NCBI GenBank assembly: GCA_039930045.1
Contig: JBDSQB010000010.1
Span: 82,264 to 146,263, forward strand
Direction of reading: 5' to 3'
From: Chthoniobacterales bacterium
Lineage (GTDB): Bacteria; Verrucomicrobiota; Verrucomicrobiia; Chthoniobacterales; DASVRZ01
Length of the DNA stretch: 64,000 nt
The position numbers were made by a program, and so were the translations under genes. The first letter of the stretch is position 1. Each line of letters opens with the position of its first letter. This document shows positions 1 through 8,861 of the stretch, piece after piece. Under the pieces are notes generated by a model. The model saw nothing but the letters and a program-made list of their open reading frames with translations, was not told the origin of the DNA and searched no databases.

Positions 1-1
1 G

Positions 2-3000
2 GTCTTCGGCGAAAAAGCTTATGGCATCTACGCCCAAAGCGTCGGTGGTGGCGGCGGCGATGGTGGCATGTCCATTGTCACTTCCCGCGACCTTCGAAAA
101 AATCCGCAGGCTGACATGAAAGGCTCCTCTTCCCAGCTTTCGCTCGGCGGTGCGGGCGGCGACGGCGCGGACAGCGGCAACGTCTTGATCCAGCACGATG
201 GGAACATCATTTCCCACGGCGACAACTCTTATGGCATCTTCGCCCAATCCGTTAGCGGCGGCGGCGGCAACGTGGGCCTGACGGAAAAAAATCCCGCCTG
301 GATGGCTGGTGATTTTGACATCTCCACTCTCATTGGCGGCCAGTCGGGTTCCAATGGAATCGCAGGCACGGTCACCATCAACACCAAGGGAAGCATCACC
401 ATGCTGGGCAAAAACAGTTTTGCGCAGCTCGGCCAGTCCATCAATGGCGGCGGCGGCAACGTCGATCTCTTCCTCGACTTCAGCGAGCACGCGGTGGCGC
501 TCGGCGACAACGGCGTGGCCGTTCCTCCAGGTCCGGGCACTGCTGAGGACTCGAAAGTGCTCTTGCAGTCGAAGGTCAAATTGGGCAGCGAATCTCAGCT
601 TAACAACGCTGGCAGCGCCATCCTTTCCACTCATGTTGGCGATCTGGTCACCCAGGGAAAATCCTCGGTGGGCTCCCTGATCCAGTCCATTGGCGGTGGC
701 GGCGGCAATCATACTTCCGACCTGAAGGTCGATACGAATGCCATCGTCAATCTGGCTCTCAGCCTCGGTGGCAAAGACTCCACCAACAATAGCGGTGGTG
801 CGGTCAGTCTGGATCGCGCAGGAAACATCCTCACCACCGGCTCCCGCTCACCGGGGTCCGTGGTTCAATCCATCGGCGGTGGCGGCGGCAATTTGGCCGC
901 CAGTGTCACGCGAGTTCCCGCGCCAGCTCTTCCGAAGATTACCAAATCCCGGAGCCTGACCCCTCGGATTTTGCCTCCAGTTCCACCCGGAATAACCACT
1001 GCCAACGGCACGCTCGGAGCCGACAACGGAACTTTGAGCAACGGTGGCGACATGAATGTGAGCAATGCAGGCGACGTCCAAACCATGGGCAAGAATTCCT
1101 ATGCGTTGCTGGTGCAAAGCGTCGGCGGCGGTGGCGGAAAACTGGACCTGACCGGATTTGACGCGGCCAAAATCGCTCTCGGCGGAACCAACGGATCTTC
1201 TGGAAACGGTGGTGCGATAGTCTTGAACAACACGGGAGACATCATGACCAGCGGCCCACGAGCCAACGGCATCATCGCCCAGTCCATCGGCGGCGGCGGC
1301 GGCGCTGTGTTTACAGACACAACGGCGAATCGAATCAAACTCCAATTGCGCAGCGACAACACCGGAAACGGCGGCGACGTTTTGTTGAATCAACTGGGCA
1401 ATGTCCAGGTGGACGGAACAGATTCCGTCGGCATCTTTCTCCAATCCATCGGCGGTGGCGGCGGATCCGTGGACCGCATTTTCTCCGACACAGCCGGTGG
1501 CGCGGGAAATTCCGGTGCAGTTACATTGCTCTTGAAAGGTGACGTCGCAGCTGGCGGCTTCCACGGGACTGGCATCTTTGCCCAGTCTCGTTCCATGGGA
1601 GGACAAGGCAATATTCTCATCTCATCGGCTTGGGATCATTTCATCTACGCCGGTGCCAAGGGAGTCGCGGTGCAAATCTCTGGAGGCAGTCACAATGAGT
1701 TCATCAACCGTGGATTGGTCAGCGAATTCGATGGCGTGAAAGGCTGGTCAGTGATCGGCGGATACCGCCGCGAAATGGTGGACAACTATGGAACGATGAT
1801 CGGCCAGGTCGATCTCGGAAAGAGCATCAACGGCTTCACCAACCACTCCAACGCGACCTTGATTCCCGGTCCGCTCTTCCTGCTGGGCGCTCCGACAAAC
1901 CTGCTGTTGAACGAAGGCGTCATGATCACCGGCGGGGTGAACAATGCCCAGCACACGGACGTGACGGGGAGCTTCGTGCAGACCGATCGCGGCGTGACTT
2001 TTGGAGAACTGGACTTCGCCCGGAGCGAGCTCGACCAATACTATCTCACTGGCACGGCCAAACTCGCGGGCGAGATGAATATTTCGCTGTTGAATCCGCA
2101 GTTGGTGCCTGCCGGTCATTTCCAGAAAGTGCTGTATCACGCCGTGCGCGGAGTCACGGATGACGGCATGTTCCTGACCACGGCCCCGTCGGTGGTGATC
2201 AACTACGACATTCTTTATCCGGACAAAGAAACAGCGGTCCTCGATTTCAACGTGGATTTCTCACTTGGCGGAGCTTTGGGCCGCAACCTGCGTTCAGTGG
2301 GCGACTACATCAATCGCATTCAGAACGCCGGAAGCTCGAAAGCGTTGGCCGATACCATCGTCAAGCTGCTCTACGACCCCACCATCCAGGCGTATAAAGA
2401 ATCGCTTTCGCAACTTGCTCCCGACATTTACGGCGAGCATCAGGCGGATTTGATTCGTGGTTCGGAACGCTTTAACCAACTGACGTTGGAGGGTGGAAAT
2501 TACCGGTTCGATGCTCATGGACGCCTCCTCTGGTTCAACTTGGAAAACCAAGACACCCTGCATCGTTCCTACGTCGATTACAAAGCCGTCCGCCAGACAG
2601 CGGAGCGCGCGGCAGTCGGCATCGAGCAGGAGTTTAATGATCACTGGACTGCCGGTCTGGCGTTTTCTGTCGAGAAAAATGAGGCCAGCGGCTACAACGG
2701 CCTTTGGACATCCGATGGAACCACCGAGCATTTGGGCGCGGTGCTGAAAAAGCAAATCGGGGCGACGGAATTTGCAGGCGTCGTTTCTTACAGTTGGAAT
2801 CAAACAGACACCGAACGCCAGGGCAGGGTGACGACGCACTTTACGACGGACGTGACCCGGGACATCGAGGCGTTCAACGCAATGCTTCGCGCTTCGCATG
2901 TCTTCGATCTGCGCAGCTTCTATCTCAAGCCGATAATCGACGTCGGGTATACCTACCTGATGACCAATGCAGCGACGGAAAAAAATGGTGGAGCCACCAG

Positions 3001-3349
3001 CCTGACGTTGCGGAATTATGACGAAAGCCATTACTGGACCCGGCCCGCGCTGGAGTTCGGCAATGTCTTCACCTTTGCAGATCGATCCACTCTGCGAGTC
3101 TATGGCGTCATCGACTACCAATATTATTTCCAAGGACGCGACACCTTTGTCCGCGCTGGCTTTGCTGGCGCTCCTTCGGGAGTTTCGCCGATCAACGATC
3201 CGATTGAACTCGATTCGTTCTTCGACGCCACCATCGGACTGGAATACATCACGCGGAAAAACATCGGCTTTGGAGTCGGATACAGCAAAACCTTTGGCGA
3301 CCATTACGACCGCGACTTGATCAATGTGAAGTTCAGTGTGCCATTCTAA
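2..3349 (+). CDS. Autotransporter with glycine-rich repeats and C-terminal beta-barrel (5' end outside window)
   Basis: The frame is open from base 2, so the gene starts before the window; an internal ATG at 68 is not the true start. The first ~500 residues hold about nine copies of a repeat of roughly 60-80 residues, each with a Q-S-[IV]-G-G-G-G-G core preceded by a G-I-[FI]-A/V-L-V type strand. This is the usual passenger pattern of large type V autotransporters. The last ~280 residues, rich in alternating aromatic and polar positions, look like the outer-membrane barrel and end in a terminal Phe (S-V-P-F), the expected barrel signature. The passenger would be exported through the barrel to the cell surface; its target is not apparent. 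Terminates 133 bases before tRNA-Arg. The repeats also open long antisense frames, which I do not regard as genes. Confidence 0.88.
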   Translation, partial: VFGEKAYGIYAQSVGGGGGDGGMSIVTSRDLRKNPQADMKGSSSQLSLGGAGGDGADSGNVLIQHDGNIISHGDNSYGIFAQSVSGGGGNVGLTEKNPAWMAGDFDISTLIGGQSGSNGIAGTVTINTKGSITMLGKNSFAQLGQSINGGGGNVDLFLDFSEHAVALGDNGVAVPPGPGTAEDSKVLLQSKVKLGSESQLNNAGSAILSTHVGDLVTQGKSSVGSLIQSIGGGGGNHTSDLKVDTNAIVNLALSLGGKDSTNNSGGAVSLDRAGNILTTGSRSPGSVVQSIGGGGGNLAASVTRVPAPALPKITKSRSLTPRILPPVPPGITTANGTLGADNGTLSNGGDMNVSNAGDVQTMGKNSYALLVQSVGGGGGKLDLTGFDAAKIALGGTNGSSGNGGAIVLNNTGDIMTSGPRANGIIAQSIGGGGGAVFTDTTANRIKLQLRSDNTGNGGDVLLNQLGNVQVDGTDSVGIFLQSIGGGGGSVDRIFSDTAGGAGNSGAVTLLLKGDVAAGGFHGTGIFAQSRSMGGQGNILISSAWDHFIYAGAKGVAVQISGGSHNEFINRGLVSEFDGVKGWSVIGGYRREMVDNYGTMIGQVDLGKSINGFTNHSNATLIPGPLFLLGAPTNLLLNEGVMITGGVNNAQHTDVTGSFVQTDRGVTFGELDFARSELDQYYLTGTAKLAGEMNISLLNPQLVPAGHFQKVLYHAVRGVTDDGMFLTTAPSVVINYDILYPDKETAVLDFNVDFSLGGALGRNLRSVGDYINRIQNAGSSKALADTIVKLLYDPTIQAYKESLSQLAPDIYGEHQADLIRGSERFNQLTLEGGNYRFDAHGRLLWFNLENQDTLHRSYVDYKAVRQTAERAAVGIEQEFNDHWTAGLAFSVEKNEASGYNGLWTSDGTTEHLGAVLKKQIGATEFAGVVSYSWNQTDTERQGRVTTHFTTDVTRDIEAFNAMLRASHVFDLRSFYLKPIIDVGYTYLMTNAATEKNGGATSLTLRNYDESHYWTRPALEFGNVFTFADRSTLRVYGVIDYQYYFQGRDTFVRAGFAGAPSGVSPINDPIELDSFFDATIGLEYITRKNIGFGVGYSKTFGDHYDRDLINVKFSVPF

Positions 3350-3460
3350 GAACATTCCTTGCCGTTGACCTAGAGTCACGCATAGTACCGGCCACTCTTA
3401 TATCGAACCAACCTGCGTCTTCACGACGACCGTAGAAAGCAGGTGAAACACAGTTTCAAA

Positions 3461-3473
3461 CTAGATATTCTAG
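3461..3473. repeat. Short perfect palindrome CTAGA-TAT-TCTAG upstream of tRNA-Arg
   Basis: A 13-base palindrome lies 10 bases before tRNA-Arg. It contains two CTAG tetramers, a word rare in most of this window, and a TATTCT that could be a -10 element for the tRNA. A convincing -35 box was not found. It could be an operator or simply part of the tRNA promoter; function is inference only. Confidence 0.3.
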
Positions 3474-3482
3474 AGTCAATAA

Positions 3483-3556
3483 GCACCCATAGCTCAGTTG
3501 GATAGAGCACCGGATTTCTAATCCGATGGTCGCTGGTTCGAGTCCAGCTGGGTGCA
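3483..3556 (+). tRNA. tRNA-Arg (anticodon TCT)
   Basis: The cloverleaf can be folded by hand: acceptor GCACCCA pairs with TGGGTGC, the D arm is GCTC/GAGC, the anticodon loop is TTTCTAA giving anticodon TCT, and the T arm GCTGG-TTCGAGT-CCAGC is intact. The outermost anticodon-stem pair is a C-A mismatch. The discriminator base is A and CCA is not encoded. The next start codon (nnr) is only 9 bases downstream, so the tRNA and nnr are probably on one transcript that is processed. Confidence 0.93.
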
Positions 3557-3564
3557 TTCCTCCC

Positions 3565-5031
3565 ATGACTGTCCTTTCCATCCGCCAGATGATCGAACTT
3601 GAAACGCGGGCCTTTGCCAGCGGAGTGGACGCATGGGAATTGATGCAGGAAGCCGGGCGGCAAATGGCTTGCGCGATTCGTCAGAGATTTCCGCAACCCG
3701 GCTTTTGCCGCGTATTTGCGGGAAAAGGAAACAACGCTGGCGACGCTTGGGTGGTCGCCCGATTGTTAGACGAGGCGGGCTGGAAAGTGGAGGTCGAATG
3801 TCCGTTTCCCATCGGCGAAATGTCCCCGCTGGCTCGCCGCGCGATCGAGGGTTGGACAGGACGAAAATCTTCCGCCGAAACAACACCGCCCAATCGCCGA
3901 CCGCCGTTCATCGTCGTGGATGGATTGCTCGGGATCGGTGCGCAAGGCGAAGTCCGCCCGCCGCTGCGCGAAATGATCCACGAAATCGCACGGCAACGAG
4001 CGCAGGGCGCGGTCGTCTTTTCACTCGATCTGCCCAGCGGACTGGGAACGGAAACGTGCGTCGTTGCGGATCACACACTCACCGTTGGTTTTGCCAAGGA
4101 CGTGCTGCTGGCCGACGCGGCGGCGCACTTCGTCGGACGCATTTCTGTCCTGCCGCTGGAGGAACTTTCCAGTCGAGTTACAGACGAATCTGCGGATGAA
4201 CTCGCGACCGCGGCGACCCTGCGTTCCGTGCTGCCACCGCGCTCGTTCGACATTCACAAAGGCGAATGCGGGCGCGTGATGTTAGTTGCGGGCAGCCTCG
4301 GCACGGCGGGCGCGGCAGTGCTGGCGGCCCATGGCGCGTTGCGGGCCGGAGCCGGATTGGTCTCACTGGTTTGCCCGCCAGAAATTTACCCGACCCTGGC
4401 TCCCATGCTGCCGCCCGAAGTGATGGCGCGTCCGTGGGATCAGATGGGCGAAACGAAGATGGACGTGCTCGCCATTGGACCCGGACTCGACCCCAAGTGG
4501 CGCGACGCCATCTGGCCGCTCATCGAATCCGCCCCCATTGGCCAACCGCTCGTGCTCGATGCTGGTGCGCTTACCATTTTGGCCGAAGACATTTCACGGT
4601 TGGAAAAACTGCCAGGCCCCATTCTCCTCACGCCGCATCCGGGAGAAATGGAACGCCTTTTCCCCCGGCAAAATCGCACCCGCGCTCAGTGGGCGGCGGA
4701 CTGCCTTTCCACTCACGGCAACGTCACGCTCCTGCTGAAAGGCTCCCGCACCCTCGTCGCACAACGCGACTGGCCCGCGAGTTACAATTCCACCGGGCAT
4801 CCAGGCATGGCCACCGGCGGCATGGGCGACACGCTTACCGGAGTTTGCGCCGCCCTGCTCGGGCAAAAACTTTCCACCCGCGATGCCGCGCGCGTGGGTG
4901 CCTGGGTCTGCGGACGCGCTGCCGAAATTGCCGTGGAAGAGAGCGGCCAAAGTCAGGAATCGCTCTTGCCATCCGACTTGCATTCGACTCTCGGACGCGC
5001 CTTTTCCGATCTGCGCGCGGGCGTTTACTAA
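3565..5031 (+). CDS. nnr: Bifunctional NAD(P)H-hydrate epimerase / ADP-dependent NAD(P)H-hydrate dehydratase
   Basis: A 488-residue cytosolic metabolite-repair enzyme. The N-terminal ~210 residues are the YjeF_N epimerase, with a GKGNNAGDAW motif (family form GxGNNGGDG). The C-terminal half is the ribokinase-like dehydratase, with the TPHPGE motif and a G-G-M-G-D-T-L-T-G nucleotide/catalytic loop. Together they convert damaged NADHX/NADPHX back to NAD(P)H. The frame extends upstream into tRNA-Arg; the ATG at 3565, just after the tRNA, is the only sensible start. It is the first protein gene of a same-strand run through tsaB. Confidence 0.93.
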   Translation: MTVLSIRQMIELETRAFASGVDAWELMQEAGRQMACAIRQRFPQPGFCRVFAGKGNNAGDAWVVARLLDEAGWKVEVECPFPIGEMSPLARRAIEGWTGRKSSAETTPPNRRPPFIVVDGLLGIGAQGEVRPPLREMIHEIARQRAQGAVVFSLDLPSGLGTETCVVADHTLTVGFAKDVLLADAAAHFVGRISVLPLEELSSRVTDESADELATAATLRSVLPPRSFDIHKGECGRVMLVAGSLGTAGAAVLAAHGALRAGAGLVSLVCPPEIYPTLAPMLPPEVMARPWDQMGETKMDVLAIGPGLDPKWRDAIWPLIESAPIGQPLVLDAGALTILAEDISRLEKLPGPILLTPHPGEMERLFPRQNRTRAQWAADCLSTHGNVTLLLKGSRTLVAQRDWPASYNSTGHPGMATGGMGDTLTGVCAALLGQKLSTRDAARVGAWVCGRAAEIAVEESGQSQESLLPSDLHSTLGRAFSDLRAGVY

Positions 5032-5094
5032 GGCGAGTTCAGGGAAAATCGCCGCTTGTGAACGACGGCGTACTCCGCCAAGTTGCGCCCACTT

Positions 5095-6120
5095 ATGAGC
5101 GATAAAAAATCGGGGTGTCTCGCGCTGTCATTATTTTTGGCCCTCTGCGTCAGCCTTCTCATCAACGTCGGACTTTTTTCCACCAAAGTCGGCAACTCCA
5201 TCAAGCACTCGGCCATGAAATCGGGTGTCCAGTCCGACCTGCCGAGCTTCGATGAAACCGTCGTGCAAAACGCCACCAGCGGCTCCGGCGACCGTATTGC
5301 TGTCATCGAGATTCGGGGCGTCATCAGCAGCTCGGCGCCTGGTCGCCTCACCGACTCCATGGTCGATGACGCGAAGGTCGCCTTGCGCCAGGCCACCAAT
5401 GACGAAAACGTCCGCGCCATCGTCCTGCACATCGATTCGCCGGGCGGGGAAGTCACCGCCTCCGACGTCATTTACAACGAAGTCCGCGCCGCGCGGCAGA
5501 AGAAAAAAGTCGTCGTTTACATGGGCTCCGTCGCAGCCTCTGGCGGCTACTACATTGCCTGCGGCGGCGACTATCTGATGGCCAACGAAACGACCATCAC
5601 CGGCAGCATCGGCGTCATCATGCACACGCTGAAATACAAGGATCTCTTCGGCAAAATCGGCGTCGAATCCGTTGTCTTCAAGAGCGGCCAATTCAAGGAC
5701 ATCCTCAGTGGCAGCCGCGACATGACCGAGCCCGAACGCGCCTACATTCAGGCGATGGTCATGCAGACCTACGACAAATTTGTCGGCATCGTCGCCAGCG
5801 AACGAAAAATCGACGAGGCCTATCTCCGGACTAACATCGCCGATGGACGCATCATTTCTGGCAAAGACGCCGTGGGTTCCAAGCTGATCAACGCCACCGG
5901 CTACATCGAGGACGCCTACAACAAGGCACGCGAACTCGCCAACTCGCCGAACGCCGCCATCGTGGAATACAAGGCGAAGTTCCGCTTCGGCAATCTGCTG
6001 CGGAGTTTTGGAGCCGAGTCCAAGTCGAATGCCAAGGTCGAAGTCTCGCTCGGCGAGGGAATTCTGCCGCATCTCGAGTCGGGTCGGCTCTATCTGCTGC
6101 CGTCGTTCTACGCGGAATAA
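5095..6120 (+). CDS. sppA: Signal peptide peptidase SppA, S49 family
   Basis: A 341-residue serine protease of the short (Bacillus-type) SppA form, anchored by one N-terminal transmembrane helix (about residues 9-30). It degrades cleaved signal peptides in the membrane. The Ser-Lys dyad can be assigned: Ser149 in the S-V-A-A-S-G-G-Y-Y motif and Lys201 in K-S-G-Q-F-K-D, with the ~52-residue spacing seen in the Bacillus enzyme. An in-frame TTG lies at 5083, but the ATG at 5095 gives a clean signal anchor. A CPBP protease gene follows 3 bases later. Confidence 0.92.
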   Translation: MSDKKSGCLALSLFLALCVSLLINVGLFSTKVGNSIKHSAMKSGVQSDLPSFDETVVQNATSGSGDRIAVIEIRGVISSSAPGRLTDSMVDDAKVALRQATNDENVRAIVLHIDSPGGEVTASDVIYNEVRAARQKKKVVVYMGSVAASGGYYIACGGDYLMANETTITGSIGVIMHTLKYKDLFGKIGVESVVFKSGQFKDILSGSRDMTEPERAYIQAMVMQTYDKFVGIVASERKIDEAYLRTNIADGRIISGKDAVGSKLINATGYIEDAYNKARELANSPNAAIVEYKAKFRFGNLLRSFGAESKSNAKVEVSLGEGILPHLESGRLYLLPSFYAE

Positions 6121-6123
6121 ATC

Positions 6124-6888
6124 GTGGCCCTCGCACTCGAGATCGCCCTCGCACTGGTCAGCGGCGTGTTCCTTTTCGCGCTCCTCCAGCGTGCATTTTT
6201 TCCGGCGAAACCAGCCGGACACCCCAGCTTGTTTGGCCAGATGGACATCGCGGTGGCGCTCACTCTGTCTGTGCTTTTCGGCTGGCTGGCGATCGGACTT
6301 TTCAGCGCGCCGGAAAAACCCTTCACCGAAAGTGACATCCTCGGCAGCCTCATCATGCAGGCGCTTTTTGGCAGCGCCGTTCTAGGCTATCTCGCCATTC
6401 GAAAAATCCCGCTGCGGGACTACTTCGGCCTCGACCACCGATCCGCCTGGAAGTCGATTCTCCTCGGATTCGTCCTCATGCTGGGCATCTTACCCTGCAT
6501 CGGCATTCTCGCGAACGTCCTCAACACCGAGCCGGCCAGCGAGCAGGCGGCGGTGAAATTCTTTCGCGGCAGCACTTCGCTTCAAGCCCGAGTCATGCTC
6601 GCCTTCATGGCCGTCGTCGTCGCTCCCGTCGTCGAGGAAATGGTCTTTCGCGGATTGCTTTATCGCATCTTCCAAGGGTATTTTGGAAAAATCTCCGCGA
6701 TGTTTTTTACCTCCGTTCTCTTCGCCGCCATCCACGGAAACATTCCCACGCTGCTGCCGCTCACGCTGCTGGCCTTTGGCCTCACCGCCGGGCTGGAGCT
6801 CACCGGCAGCCTGCTCGTGAACATCGCCATGCATGCGACTTTCAATGGTATCAGCCTGCTCTTTTTACTGAACGAAGGTGCCCGATGA
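6124..6888 (+). CDS. CPBP-family intramembrane glutamic endopeptidase (CAAX/Abi type)
   Basis: A 254-residue polytopic membrane protein starting at GTG, 3 bases after sppA. It carries the three family motifs: E-E-M-V-F-R (paired Glu and Arg), F-A-A-I-H (second motif His) and a late H-A-T-F-N. Family members are intramembrane proteases related to CAAX prenyl protease 2; bacterial substrates are mostly unknown. Its last bases overlap the ATG of thiL by 4 (ATGA), indicating translational coupling. Confidence 0.88.
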   Translation: MALALEIALALVSGVFLFALLQRAFFPAKPAGHPSLFGQMDIAVALTLSVLFGWLAIGLFSAPEKPFTESDILGSLIMQALFGSAVLGYLAIRKIPLRDYFGLDHRSAWKSILLGFVLMLGILPCIGILANVLNTEPASEQAAVKFFRGSTSLQARVMLAFMAVVVAPVVEEMVFRGLLYRIFQGYFGKISAMFFTSVLFAAIHGNIPTLLPLTLLAFGLTAGLELTGSLLVNIAMHATFNGISLLFLLNEGAR

Positions 6889-7775
6889 GACTGCAAGGTT
6901 ACGGCGAGGACCGACTGGTTTCCGAGTTGCTGGCAGACCTGCCACATCTCCACAAGGAAGTCTCCACCGGCCCCGGCGACGACTGCGCGGTCATTGCCCA
7001 GCGCGGGTCGAAATGGGATCAACTCCTGAAGACCGACACCATCGTCGAGGGCATTCATTTCGAGCCTGCGGCACCGCCCGCCGCCGTCGGCTGGAAAGCC
7101 ATTTGCCGCGCCATCAGCGACGTCGCAGCGATGGGGGGCGAGTCGCAATTTGCCCTCATCACATTGGGATTGAACTCCGATGTGACCGTCGCCTGGGTGA
7201 AAAAACTTTACGCTGGCATCAGCCGCGCCGCCTGCCGTTACAACGTCGAAATCGTCGGCGGCGAAACCGTCCGCACCACCGGCCCGGCCTTCATCACTGC
7301 CAGCCTCACCGGGCGCGTCGAACACGGTCGCGCCGTCCTCCGCAGCGGCGCAAAAAGCGGCGACGCCATTCTCGTCACTGGCAAACTCGGCGGCTCCCTC
7401 GCTGGCTGGCATCTCAAGTTTCAACCCCGCGTCGCCGAGGGACGCTGGCTGGGAGAGTCGGGAAAAGTCCACGCCATGATGGACCTGAGCGACGGTCTGG
7501 CCGCCGATCTGCCGCGACTCGCCCGGGCGAGCAAACTCGACTTTCGCCTCTTTGAAAAAGCCATTCCGATCCGACGCGGCTCGAATCTCGATCAGGCGCT
7601 GAACGACGGCGAAGACTACGAATTGCTCTTCACCGCGAGCGTCCGCGAACTGCCCGATTTGCTCATCGACTGGCGGACCAGTTTCCCCGCGTTGCCCCTC
7701 AGCGTCATCGGCGAAATCGTCGAGTCCACTGATGGAAATGTCCCCGCCAGCTTCGGAGGTTTTCACCACTTTTGA
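6885..7775 (+). CDS. thiL: Thiamine-monophosphate kinase ThiL
   Basis: A 296-residue cytosolic enzyme that phosphorylates thiamine monophosphate to thiamine diphosphate with ATP. It shows the ThiL/PurM-like signatures G-P-G-D-D-C-A-V near the N-terminus, V-E-G-I-H-F, S-D-V-A-A-M-G-G and D-L-S-D-G-L-A-A-D. It overlaps the CPBP gene by 4 bases, and tsaE starts within its stop codon. It makes the TPP ligand sensed by the riboswitch in front of thiC at the other end of the window. Confidence 0.95.
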   Translation: MRLQGYGEDRLVSELLADLPHLHKEVSTGPGDDCAVIAQRGSKWDQLLKTDTIVEGIHFEPAAPPAAVGWKAICRAISDVAAMGGESQFALITLGLNSDVTVAWVKKLYAGISRAACRYNVEIVGGETVRTTGPAFITASLTGRVEHGRAVLRSGAKSGDAILVTGKLGGSLAGWHLKFQPRVAEGRWLGESGKVHAMMDLSDGLAADLPRLARASKLDFRLFEKAIPIRRGSNLDQALNDGEDYELLFTASVRELPDLLIDWRTSFPALPLSVIGEIVESTDGNVPASFGGFHHF

Positions 7776-8194
7776 AAACCACCGTCCATTCCTTGGCCGA
7801 GCTGGGCGCGCTCGCGGAAAAAATTGCAGTCGAGTTAGAGCCGAATGCGATCATCCGACTCGACGGAACTTTGGGCGCGGGCAAAACCCATTTTGTGAAA
7901 GCGCTCGCCGCGGCGCTGGGTTATCCCGATGAGGTTTCGAGCCCGACTTTTCCTCTCGTTCACGAGTATCGCTGGAACGACCGATTGTTAGTCCACATCG
8001 ACTTCTATCGTCTGGAAACTGAGGACGAAATTTTTGCAGCCGGGTTGCAGGAATATCTGCCCTGCGAAGGCATCACCGTGGTGGAATGGGCGGGCAAGTT
8101 TCCCGAGGTTTTTCCGCAGCAAAGCTGGCAGATTCAGCTCACCATTCTCGATGAAAACAGCAGGGAGGTCGCCGTTGAATCGCCTCGTCATTGA
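7772..8194 (+). CDS. tsaE: tRNA threonylcarbamoyladenosine biosynthesis ATPase TsaE
   Basis: A 140-residue P-loop ATPase. Walker A is G-T-L-G-A-G-K-T, followed by the conserved S-P-T-F-P-L-V-H-E-Y segment. With TsaB and TsaD it makes the t6A37 modification of ANN-decoding tRNAs. The start is TTG overlapping the thiL stop; a GGAGG lies about 12 bases upstream. It overlaps tsaB by 20 bases, so the pair is coupled. Confidence 0.93.
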   Translation: MKTTVHSLAELGALAEKIAVELEPNAIIRLDGTLGAGKTHFVKALAAALGYPDEVSSPTFPLVHEYRWNDRLLVHIDFYRLETEDEIFAAGLQEYLPCEGITVVEWAGKFPEVFPQQSWQIQLTILDENSREVAVESPRH

Positions 8195-8765
8195 ATCCTC
8201 CACCGCGCAGGCCAGCGTCGCGCTTTTCTCCGGGAGCGAATTGTTAGTCGAGGAAGTTTTTCCCAGCGGACGCGGCCCGGTCAGCCAGTTCTTTTCGATC
8301 TTGGAGCGCACGCTGAAGTTAGTCGATCAACTCGACGAGCTAGTCGTCGGCGTTGGCCCTGGCAGTTACTCCGGCATCCGCATCGGAATCTCCGCTGCGA
8401 TAGGACTGCAACTCGCCCGTGAAATTCCAGCGATGGGCATCGTCTCGTTGTTAGGATTCGAGGGCGACAACTATCAAGTCGTGCTCGACGCGCGCGGAAG
8501 CTCGACCTTTGCGAAGGTCGCGAATGGAATGTTAGTCGCCGCTCCCGAGAACTGCACACGCGAGGAGATGTTAGAAAAAATAGATTCGAGTTGGATCACG
8601 TTCAGCCCCGACGAGATCGGTGATCTATCGCTGACGAAATCCTTCCCACTCGCCTCGATGTTAGGAAAACGCGTCCTCGCTGGCGGCGTGATTCCACTTC
8701 CATTGCAACCGCTCTACCTAAAAAAGCCGCACATCACCGCCGCAAAAACGATACCGCTTTTCTAG
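8175..8765 (+). CDS. tsaB: tRNA threonylcarbamoyladenosine biosynthesis protein TsaB
   Basis: A 196-residue actin-fold (ASKHA) protein with the TsaB motif G-V-G-P-G-S-Y-S-G-I-R; it partners TsaD and TsaE in t6A synthesis. The TTG at 8175 is chosen because AGGGAGG sits about 7 bases upstream and it gives the expected N-terminus N-R-L-V-I-E-S-S. The protein is at the short end for the family. The gene is full of the rare Leu codon TTA in a GTTAG context (six GTTAG in under 600 bases). Last gene of the plus-strand run. Confidence 0.92.
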   Translation: MNRLVIESSTAQASVALFSGSELLVEEVFPSGRGPVSQFFSILERTLKLVDQLDELVVGVGPGSYSGIRIGISAAIGLQLAREIPAMGIVSLLGFEGDNYQVVLDARGSSTFAKVANGMLVAAPENCTREEMLEKIDSSWITFSPDEIGDLSLTKSFPLASMLGKRVLAGGVIPLPLQPLYLKKPHITAAKTIPLF

Positions 8766-8778
8766 CTAAACATTCTTC

Positions 8779-8857
8779 GGGAGCGCACGCGTCTCGCGTG
8801 CATCCAGCGGGCGTCCCGCCCGGTGGCGTTTCGAGCTTCTCGGAGACGCGGGCTCCC
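8779..8857. repeat. Imperfect intergenic inverted repeat, likely bidirectional terminator
   Basis: Lies between the convergent ends of tsaB and livF. The arms GGGAGC...GCGTCTCG and CGGAGACGCG...GCTCCC are nearly complementary, and the interior holds smaller palindromes (GCGGGCGTCCCGC). There is no long T-run, so it may end transcription in both directions or be a dispersed repeat element; I cannot separate these from one copy. Confidence 0.5.
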
Positions 8858-8861
8858 AGTG

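Noticed and set aside
848-1606. Long minus-strand open frame opposite the autotransporter repeats
   Set aside because: Arises from the regular GGC-rich repeats on the other strand; the product is low-complexity with no motifs.
2294-3379. 361-residue minus-strand frame over the autotransporter barrel
   Set aside because: Antisense to a clearly coding region, no recognisable domain.
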